Source of the DNA: Pedobacter sp. KBW06
Lineage (GTDB): Bacteria; Bacteroidota; Bacteroidia; Sphingobacteriales; Sphingobacteriaceae
DNA length: 64,000 nucleotides
Assembly: GCF_003852525.1 (NCBI RefSeq)
Contig: NZ_QAJL01000004.1
Location: 532,009 to 596,008 of the forward strand
Direction of reading: 5' to 3'
Both the position numbers and the translations under genes were made by a program. The notes under the pieces are model-generated. The model was not told the DNA's origin. It worked only from the letters and a program-made list of their open reading frames with translations, and did not search any database. Positions 52,686-58,872 of this stretch are shown here, in pieces. How positions within the stretch are numbered: position 1 is the stretch's first letter; the number at the start of each line of letters is the position of its first letter.

Positions 52686-53393
52686 TTAAATCAATGCAGA
52701 TTTAAAAGTGTGTTTTAATATTGGGGCAGGATCCGGGGAATTGCCCAGAAAGGCTGCTTTTTTTGAATATTGACAGACTCCCGGATAATCGCCTTTGAAG
52801 GCATACATGTTAAAAATCAGTTGAAAATGAAGGTGTGGCGGCCAGAAGCCATTCTCTTCCGGGATGCCAAAACGGGCAAAAGCCTTGCCCATAGGAATGG
52901 TTTGTCCCTCCTGCAGTCCGGTCAGGGAATCCAGGCTCAGGTGCCCGTATAGCGCATGAAAAACCTGCCCGTTGAGGTTATATTTCAGGATAATGGTTGC
53001 GCCATAATCCCCATACTGGTCATTGAACTTAAAGCTATGGACTACCGCCTCGTGGAAATTGTACACCGGGGTTCCCGCAGGCCCCCAGATGTCGATCCCG
53101 AGGTGTAAGCGACGGGGCTCTTCGGCAGTATCAAAATGATGACTCCGGGCATAGATTGTCCGGTGTTCATCATAGCCACCTATTCCATAGCGGGCATGAT
53201 GAGCACTAAGCTCATCTGTTACCCAGGCACTAAATGTAGCGGTATCTTCCAGGATTTCCGGTGTGATGGCCGTATTATTCGCAGTCAGGTCAAAGGTATA
53301 GAGCTGATCCGACTGAGGATCAAAGTCTACCACTTTTCCAATTGCGATGCCTTCCAGATTTAACTGTGTTTCCGTTTGTCCTGCTACCTGCAT
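52686..53393 (-). CDS. M23-family (LytM) metallopeptidase-like protein without signal peptide
   Basis: 235 residues. The zinc motifs are present: HLGIDIW (H-x3-D) and HLHF (H-x-H), with FHALYGHLS between. This is the lysostaphin/LytM fold that normally cuts peptidoglycan cross-bridges. No signal peptide, lipobox or membrane helix is seen at MQVAGQTETQLNLEGIAIG, which is odd for a cell-wall enzyme, and the usual LysM or coiled-coil parts are absent. It may act in the cytoplasm on another substrate or be exported by another route. It lies 11 bases after rbfA. Confidence 0.82.
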   Translation of the reverse strand: MQVAGQTETQLNLEGIAIGKVVDFDPQSDQLYTFDLTANNTAITPEILEDTATFSAWVTDELSAHHARYGIGGYDEHRTIYARSHHFDTAEEPRRLHLGIDIWGPAGTPVYNFHEAVVHSFKFNDQYGDYGATIILKYNLNGQVFHALYGHLSLDSLTGLQEGQTIPMGKAFARFGIPEENGFWPPHLHFQLIFNMYAFKGDYPGVCQYSKKAAFLGNSPDPAPILKHTFKSALI

Positions 53394-53404
53394 CGTATAA
53401 AAGG

Positions 53405-53782
53405 TTATTCTGCTTCTTCGTCTGTCTCTTTACGTTCCTTTGAAATTTTGTCGAACAGCTTATCCATGTGTTCTACATATTCATTGGTATCATCCACGAA
53501 GAAGGTTAAGGTAGGTACCACCCTCGCCTGATGGCGGATTCTTGCACCCAGTTTATACCTGATCTCACTGGCATGAGAATTTACTTCTGCCACAGATAAA
53601 GTGGTATTGTTGGTGTTTAAAAAGCTTAAATAAACCTTTGCTACCGCCAAATCCGGAGAAACACGGACTTTGGTAATGGTGACAAGGGTATTTGGTAAAT
53701 ATGCTGCTCCTTCACGTTGAAATATAGCTGCTAATTCCTCTTGCAGGACTCCGGCAAATTTCTGCTGACGTTTACTTTCCAT
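53405..53782 (-). CDS. rbfA: 30S ribosome-binding factor A
   Basis: 125 residues. RbfA binds pre-30S subunits and helps 16S rRNA 5' end maturation, important in the cold. The KH-like fold is recognised from RQQKFAGVLQEELAAIFQREG, VTITKVRVSPDLAVAKVYLSFL and IRYKLGARIRHQARVVPTLTFFVDDT. The charged tail (KERKETDEEAE) is typical. It lies 20 bases after hflX. Confidence 0.95.
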   Translation of the reverse strand: MESKRQQKFAGVLQEELAAIFQREGAAYLPNTLVTITKVRVSPDLAVAKVYLSFLNTNNTTLSVAEVNSHASEIRYKLGARIRHQARVVPTLTFFVDDTNEYVEHMDKLFDKISKERKETDEEAE

Positions 53783-53802
53783 AATTATTCCAATCTTAAA
53801 TA

Positions 53803-54993
53803 TTAATATAACAGCTTATCATAAGGATAGCGCTCGGTATGTAAAGCGACAACTTTATCGTACAATAATTGCTTAAATTCTTCTAAATTCTCTTTGTGTA
53901 TTGCCGAGATGAATAAGGCCGGCGCATTGTCGTTGGCCATCCAGCTGCGCTCAAACTCTTCGAGTGTCAGTGTAGTTTTCTCCTCATTTTCAGTATCTAC
54001 TTCCGGGCTCACATAAGCATCAATCTTATTGAACACCATAATCGTAGGCTTATCTCTGGCACCAAGATCTTTCAGGGTTTCGTTCACTACGTTGATCTGA
54101 TCTTCGAAATTGGCATGTGAAACGTCCACTACATGGAGCAGGATGTCTGCTTCACGCACTTCATCCAGGGTAGATTTAAAGCATTCCACCAGATGGTGAG
54201 GCAGCTTTCTGATAAACCCTACGGTATCTGACAAAAGAAAAGGCAGGTTTTCGATCACGACTTTACGCACTGTGGTATCCAGGGTTGCAAAAAGTTTGTT
54301 CTCTGCAAACACTTCAGATTTCGACAGCATGTTCATGATCGTCGACTTACCTACGTTGGTATATCCCACCAATGCCACGCGGATCAGTTCTGCACGATTT
54401 TTACGCTGTGTTTCGTTCTGCTTATCGATCAGTTTCAGGCGGCTCTTCAGTAGAGAGATTTTTTCGAGGATCATCCTTCTGTCACTCTCAATCTGAGTTT
54501 CTCCGGGGCCTCTCATCCCGATCCCCCCTTTTTGGCGCTCAAGGTGAGTCCATAAACGGGTTAACCGTGGCAGCAGGTATTGCAGCTGAGCCAGCTCCAC
54601 CTGTGTTTTTGCCTGTGCAGTTTGTGCCCTTCCGGCAAAAATATCAAGGATCAGGTTACTCCTGTCCAGGACTTTTACCTGAAGTTCGCGCTCTACGTTT
54701 CTAAGTTGTGATGGTGACAATTCATCATCAAAAACAACCATATCTATCTCTTCCGACTTTACATAAGCCGCTATTTCTTCTAATTTCCCTGTACCTACGA
54801 AGGTAGCACGGTCTGGTTTCAGCATTTTCTGCGTAAACGAACGGTCTACCACACCACCAGCAGTATCTACCAGGAATGCCAGTTCATCCAAAAACTCTTT
54901 GGTTTCTTCCTGGGTTTCTCCTGGTCTAATTACGCCAACCAGAACAGCACGTTCAGGTTTAAGCGCGGTATCATAATATTTCTGTTTTCCCAT
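53803..54993 (-). CDS. hflX: Ribosome-associated GTPase HflX
   Basis: 396 residues. The N-terminal HflX domain (VLVGVIRPGETQEETKEFLDELAFLVDTAGG) is followed by a coiled linker and a GTPase domain: G1 GYTNVGKSTI, G3 DTVGFIRKLPHHLVE, G4 NKID. HflX splits stalled 70S ribosomes under stress. A TATCTTTG box (55002-55009) ends 8 bases before the ATG, in the gap behind trpC, so it may be transcribed separately from the trp genes with almost no leader. Confidence 0.95.
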   Translation of the reverse strand: MGKQKYYDTALKPERAVLVGVIRPGETQEETKEFLDELAFLVDTAGGVVDRSFTQKMLKPDRATFVGTGKLEEIAAYVKSEEIDMVVFDDELSPSQLRNVERELQVKVLDRSNLILDIFAGRAQTAQAKTQVELAQLQYLLPRLTRLWTHLERQKGGIGMRGPGETQIESDRRMILEKISLLKSRLKLIDKQNETQRKNRAELIRVALVGYTNVGKSTIMNMLSKSEVFAENKLFATLDTTVRKVVIENLPFLLSDTVGFIRKLPHHLVECFKSTLDEVREADILLHVVDVSHANFEDQINVVNETLKDLGARDKPTIMVFNKIDAYVSPEVDTENEEKTTLTLEEFERSWMANDNAPALFISAIHKENLEEFKQLLYDKVVALHTERYPYDKLLY

Positions 54994-55001
54994 GTAAAGT
55001 A

Positions 55002-55009
55002 CAAAGATA
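55002..55009 (-). promoter_or_regulatory. -7 element directly before hflX
   Basis: Minus strand TATCTTTG, exact TAnnTTTG, in the 22-base gap between trpC and hflX and 8 bases before the ATG. No TTTG is found at the correct -33 spacing. Confidence 0.4.
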
Positions 55010-55015
55010 CAAAAG

Positions 55016-55807
55016 TTATACCGAGATCAGCTGACTGACAAAGTCGGTCATGGATGCCCCCGGGTTTTCGGTTTTCATAAAGTTCTCTCCGATCAGGAAA
55101 CCATCGAATCCCGCAGCGCGCAATTCATTAATCGTTTGTGGATTGCTGATGGCACTTTCAGAGATCTTCAGGAAGTCGTCAGGAATCTCATCTACCAGGT
55201 CAAAAGAGGTTTGAATGTTCACCGAGAAATCGGCAAGGTTACGGTTGTTCACCCCAATGGCATCCAGTTCCGGAATGACACTTCTTTGCAGTTCTTCCAG
55301 GTTATGCACCTCCAATAACACGTTTAAACCTAGACTTTTAGCGAATACGGCCAGGTCTTCAATCTCATCCGGAGTCAGGATTGCTGCAATGAGCAGGATG
55401 ATGTCTGCACCCAGAGCTTTGGCTTCCAGGATCTGGTACTCATCAATCATGAAATCTTTTCTTAAGATGGGAATCTGATTGACTGCCCTTGCGGCCAGGA
55501 GGTCATTGGTATGTCCACCAAAAAAATCTACATCCGTCAGTACAGATAAAGCGGAGGCACCGGCAGCTGCATATGCCGTAGTTACCTCTTCAACAGTCAC
55601 TTTGTCATTAATGATGCCTTTTGAAGGAGAACGGCGTTTAAATTCCGCGATGATGCCACTGCGCTGATCGTCCAGTAAAAAGTCTTCAAAAGAATAAGGA
55701 ACGCGGTTGAAATGCAAGGCTGCTTCCAGTTGTTTGATAGAAACATTCGCTTTGGCGAGTTCCACTTCTTCTCTTTTGCGCAGTACGATTTTATCTAAAA
55801 TATTCAT
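55016..55807 (-). CDS. trpC: Indole-3-glycerol-phosphate synthase
   Basis: 263 residues, the single-function form without fused TrpF. It closes the indole ring in tryptophan synthesis. ILDKIVLRKREEVELAKA, IIAEFKRRSPSKGIIND, VLTDVDFFGGHTNDLLAARA, PILRKDFMIDEYQILEAKALGAD, LLEVHN and IGVNNRNLADFSVNIQTSFDL are the standard segments, with catalytic Lys in EFKRRSPSKG and RKDF. It starts 2 bases after trpG, where trpD usually lies in related bacteria. Confidence 0.96.
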   Translation of the reverse strand: MNILDKIVLRKREEVELAKANVSIKQLEAALHFNRVPYSFEDFLLDDQRSGIIAEFKRRSPSKGIINDKVTVEEVTTAYAAAGASALSVLTDVDFFGGHTNDLLAARAVNQIPILRKDFMIDEYQILEAKALGADIILLIAAILTPDEIEDLAVFAKSLGLNVLLEVHNLEELQRSVIPELDAIGVNNRNLADFSVNIQTSFDLVDEIPDDFLKISESAISNPQTINELRAAGFDGFLIGENFMKTENPGASMTDFVSQLISV

Positions 55808-55809
55808 AA

Positions 55810-56400
55810 TTAATGGGCTAACCAGTTTTTCATCATTTGTTTACCATGTTCCGTAAGAACGCTTTCCGGGTGGAACTGAACACCTCTGACGTTGAACTCC
55901 TTATGTCTCAGTGCCATGATTTCGTTGTCTTTATCCGTAGCAGTTACGGTAAGGCATTCCGGCAATTCTTTATTGCTCACTACCCAGGAATGGTAACGTC
56001 CTACGTTAATTGTTTCCGGGCAATCTATAAACATCACTTCTTCTTTATCCAGAACGCTGATGGGTGTTGCAATTCCATGCATCGGGCGACCTAAATTTAG
56101 TAAAGTTCCGCCAAAAGCTTCTGCAATTGCCTGTTGACCTAAGCAAACCCCAAAAATACTTTTAGTGGCCGCATATTTTTTGATCACGTCCAATAGCAAT
56201 CCTGCTTCTTCCGGAATTCCGGGGCCCGGAGAAAGGATAATCTGATCGTATTGATCTACATCTGCCAGGTCGAACTTATCGTTACGCCACACTTCCACAT
56301 CTCTGCCCAGTTCATTGATCAAATGCACTAAATTATAGGTGAATGAATCGTAATTGTCGATTACCAGTACTTTCTTCTGCATGTTCGTTTGATTTGTCAT
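55810..56400 (-). CDS. trpG: Anthranilate synthase component II (glutamine amidotransferase)
   Basis: 196 residues. It supplies ammonia from glutamine to TrpE. The class-I amidotransferase triad is Cys in FGVCLGQQAIAEAFGG and His/Glu in GVQFHPESVLTEHG; VLVIDNYDSFTYNLVHL is the usual start. The ATG follows the trpE stop by one base, which suggests coupled translation. An internal ATG six codons later (MQKKVLVID) is also possible. Confidence 0.95.
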   Translation of the reverse strand: MTNQTNMQKKVLVIDNYDSFTYNLVHLINELGRDVEVWRNDKFDLADVDQYDQIILSPGPGIPEEAGLLLDVIKKYAATKSIFGVCLGQQAIAEAFGGTLLNLGRPMHGIATPISVLDKEEVMFIDCPETINVGRYHSWVVSNKELPECLTVTATDKDNEIMALRHKEFNVRGVQFHPESVLTEHGKQMMKNWLAH

Positions 56401-56401
56401 G

Positions 56402-57805
56402 TTATATTCCTGTAGCCATTTCTATTGCCCTGCGAAGGGCTGCAATTTTATTATTTACTTCATTCATCTCATTTTCAGGGATGGAATCTGCCACGATACC
56501 CGCACCTGCCCTGTAATGTAGCTCGTTATTTTTACTCATGAAAGTCCGGATCATGATGGCATGGTTGAACTTGTCGTCAAAGCCCATATAGCCAATGGCT
56601 CCGGCATAGAAGTTACGTCCCAGTCCTTCGTACTCATCGATGAGCTGCATTGCCCGGTATTTAGGTGCACCGCTCAATGTTCCTGCAGGATAGGTATCTG
56701 CCACGACCTTAAAGGCAGAAGTGTTTTCCTGAAGGTTTCCGCTTACTTTGGAAACCAGGTGGATCAGATGTGAATAGTATTGTACTTCTTTGAAGGACTT
56801 TACTTCCACTCCGCTGCAATGTCTGCTCAGGTCATTTCTTGCCAGGTCTACCAGCATCACATGTTCTGCACTTTCCTTAGGGTCCTGCTCCAGTTTTCTG
56901 GCCAGTTCTGCATCCTCTTCGTCGTTTCCGGTTCTTTTGAAAGTTCCGGCAATCGGGAAAATATTGGCTACATTATTTTTTATGGTGATCTGTGCTTCCG
57001 GCGAAGAGCCGAAGAGCTTAAAGCTTCCGTAATCGAAATAGAACAGGTATGGAGAAGGGTTGATGGAACGCAGGCAGCGGTATACATTAAACTCATCCCC
57101 TAAGAAACCTTGTTTAAATGCTCTGGATGGTACAATTTGAAAGACATCCCCTCTCAGGATATGCGTCTTCATTTTGTCGACAATATCCATAAAACCCTGA
57201 TCTGTGAGGTTTGAATGTTCTTCACCTGTAGTTTTAAAGCTGTATTCCGGAAAATTTTTATTCTGAACCAGGTATTCCATTTTGGTCAGGTCTTCATCTT
57301 CATCTCCGTTAAAGGTATTTTTGAAGAGGGTTACTTCGTTTTTAAAGTGGTCAATGGCGATGATGTAACGGTAAATATGGTATTGCATCACCGGAATTTC
57401 TTCCTCCTTCGGGCATTCCGATTTGAAAGTAATGTCTTCAAAATTAGGGATGGCATTCCAGGTAAAATATCCGAACAGACCGTTGGAGATATAGCGGGTA
57501 TCTTCCACTACTCCGGGTTGAAACTGTTGTTTGAACGCATCAATTTCATCGGTCAGCACAAAATTCTCTTTTTCACTTTTCTTTCCATCAGGAAAGTAGG
57601 AAGATAAGATGCCTTTGTTCAGGGTAATTCCTGCAACAGGTTCTGCGCAGACATAGCTGACAGAGTTCTCCCGGCTGTGGTAGTCGGAACTTTCCAGTAA
57701 AATGGTATTCGGGAAGACATCTCTTAACCTCAGATAGATGCTCACCGGAGTTGTGGTATCGGCAAGGCGCTTCTTGTAAGTGGTATTAATTATATAGTTC
57801 TTCAT
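56402..57805 (-). CDS. trpE: Anthranilate synthase component I
   Basis: 467 residues. It makes anthranilate from chorismate and ammonia. The tryptophan feedback site is visible in ILLESSDYHSRENSVSYV (LLESS at 36-40). The chorismate-binding core has GDVFQIVPSRAFKQ, NPSPYLFYFDYGSFKLFGSSPEAQI, FPIAGTFKRTGNDEEDAELARKL and AGTLSGAPKYRAMQLIDEYEG. The gene is preceded by a leader with an attenuator, so both enzyme feedback and attenuation are expected. Confidence 0.96.
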   Translation of the reverse strand: MKNYIINTTYKKRLADTTTPVSIYLRLRDVFPNTILLESSDYHSRENSVSYVCAEPVAGITLNKGILSSYFPDGKKSEKENFVLTDEIDAFKQQFQPGVVEDTRYISNGLFGYFTWNAIPNFEDITFKSECPKEEEIPVMQYHIYRYIIAIDHFKNEVTLFKNTFNGDEDEDLTKMEYLVQNKNFPEYSFKTTGEEHSNLTDQGFMDIVDKMKTHILRGDVFQIVPSRAFKQGFLGDEFNVYRCLRSINPSPYLFYFDYGSFKLFGSSPEAQITIKNNVANIFPIAGTFKRTGNDEEDAELARKLEQDPKESAEHVMLVDLARNDLSRHCSGVEVKSFKEVQYYSHLIHLVSKVSGNLQENTSAFKVVADTYPAGTLSGAPKYRAMQLIDEYEGLGRNFYAGAIGYMGFDDKFNHAIMIRTFMSKNNELHYRAGAGIVADSIPENEMNEVNNKIAALRRAIEMATGI

Positions 57806-57853
57806 CTTAATTCTTGGTTTTCATTTGCATTGCTTCCCTTTTTCCGGGAGCGC

Positions 57854-58044
57854 TCAATATATATTCATTTCTTCGGTCATTGTTAGGCTTGCTTTTTTCA
57901 GCAAGCTTTTTTGTTTCATTTTCAGGCGCCAGGCCAGAGATGCTTTTGATTTTTCATCTGTATCTATTTGTTCTTTAAGGGCTATGAAACGATCATAAGC
58001 CTGTTTATCAAGTTTTGTAAACCCTGCGCTCAGGGTATTTTCAT
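57854..58044 (-). pseudogene. Possible small gene between attenuator and trpE, interrupted by a one-base shift
   Basis: An ATG at 58042-58044 follows a purine-rich stretch (GAAGAGGAA). Read directly it stops after four codons (MKIP). With one more A in the following AAAA run it would read MKNTLSAGFTKLDKQAYDRF and go on for 63 codons to the TGA at 57854-57856, ending in SLTMTEEMNIY. The long frame has sensible amino-acid content and no stop in 59 codons, but I do not recognise it. It may be a sequencing or real frameshift, or programmed slippage. The bases also hold a plus-strand hairpin at 57887-57912. Confidence 0.35.
57887..57912 (+). terminator. Terminator-like hairpin on the plus strand inside the trp leader
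   Basis: Arms GCTTGCT (57887-57893) and AGCAAGC (57900-57906), loop TTTTTC, then six T on the plus strand (57907-57912). No plus-strand gene ends here; it might end an antisense transcript or be chance from a Lys-rich coding stretch on the minus strand. Confidence 0.35.
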
Positions 58045-58070
58045 TTCCTCTTCAAAAAAAATTATACAAC

Positions 58071-58100
58071 AAAAAACCCGACGTGTGGTTACGTCGGGTT
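58071..58100 (-). terminator. trp attenuator (intrinsic terminator)
   Basis: Arms AACCCGACGT (58100-58091 on the minus strand) and ACGTCGGGTT (58084-58075), loop 58085-58090, then a T-run (58076-58071). It stands 28 bases after the stop of the leader peptide and before trpE. Bases 58088-58096 can instead pair with 58149-58157 inside the leader peptide (8 pairs, one U-U mismatch), an antiterminator that would prevent the stem. Confidence 0.8.
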
Positions 58101-58128
58101 AAAGTGTGGTTTGGTTTAGGTTGATAAA

Positions 58129-58206
58129 CTATAAGGTACACGAAGCTACGACGAAACTCTTTTCAGAATTACTGCGCCATTGCCAAGTATGTATATTGTT
58201 AATCAT
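58129..58206 (-). CDS. trpL: trp operon leader peptide, 25 codons with Trp-Gln-Trp
   Basis: The frame MINNIHTWQWRSNSEKSFVV continues ASCTL and stops at TAG (58129-58131). Trp codons are at positions 8 and 10. Trp is rare, so two in 25 codons directly upstream of trpE, followed by a terminator, mark a transcription-attenuation leader. The promoter -7 box ends 6 bases before the ATG, so the mRNA probably starts at or just before the AUG. A ribosome stalled at Trp8-Trp10 would leave codons 17-20 free to pair with the attenuator arm; one that reaches the stop would block it. Confidence 0.8.
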   Translation of the reverse strand: MINNIHTWQWRSNSEKSFVVASCTL

Positions 58207-58212
58207 GAGCAA

Positions 58213-58243
58213 CAAAAATATAAATAAATCTTACAACACCAAA
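58213..58243 (-). promoter_or_regulatory. Promoter of the trp operon
   Basis: Minus strand TTTG (58240-58243), 19-base spacer, TATTTTTG (58213-58220), an exact match to TTTG-N19-TAnnTTTG. It begins right at the end of the upstream membrane-protein gene and drives trpL-trpEGC. Confidence 0.8.
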
Positions 58244-58258
58244 TTAAATTGTGAAATT

Positions 58259-58693
58259 TTATGATACTCCCCAGAAGGTCCTTGCCGGATCAGCCTTGAT
58301 CATTGCAATAATTGCAGCAACAATCATGATTAATCCAAGACCAAAATAAAGGGCAATAGTGCGGTGTTTGCCTGCTGGCTCCACTATTCGCTTCGATCTT
58401 GCGTTTCCAACCGTGATTAAAATGGCTGCAAAAATCATCATCGAGATGTGCTCCATTTTCCAATATCTAATTCCCGCTTCTACTAAAGGGCTCATGAAGT
58501 ATAATATCAAGCCAAATAAAATTTGGACATGGGTAAAGATCAATGTAAAAACATTCAATTTCCTGTTTCCTTCTGTATATGGTTTTTTACCCAACCATCC
58601 TGCCAAGGCCTGAACGATTGCCAATACCAATAAAATTAAAACCAAGTAACGCCATCCTGAATGCGCACTTCTCAAAATCTGATAGAAATTCAT
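58259..58693 (-). CDS. Four-helix membrane protein of unknown function
   Basis: 144 residues with four membrane helices: YLVLILLVLAIVQALAGWL, VFTLIFTHVQILFGLILYF, ISMMIFAAILITVGNA and IALYFGLGLIMIVAAIIAMI. The His residues in RSAHSGWRYL, THVQ, EHIS and KHRTI are placed near helix ends in a way that recalls cytochrome b-type proteins, but heme binding is not shown. Similar proteins are common in Bacteroidota. The gene ends just before the trp promoter and its own terminator is not seen. Confidence 0.78.
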   Translation of the reverse strand: MNFYQILRSAHSGWRYLVLILLVLAIVQALAGWLGKKPYTEGNRKLNVFTLIFTHVQILFGLILYFMSPLVEAGIRYWKMEHISMMIFAAILITVGNARSKRIVEPAGKHRTIALYFGLGLIMIVAAIIAMIKADPARTFWGVS

Positions 58694-58872
58694 AACTGTG
58701 TTTTTCTTTCAAACTTAACTAATAAATTACTTGATTATAAAAAAGAGAAAATAGTAATGTTTATTTAAAACCATTCTAAATGGCACAAGCGCCTTGTTTT
58801 CAGTAAAAAACATGTTATAAAGCCCCGTAATTGTTTTTTTATGATAGATTTAGGGAACTAATCTAAATTTTT

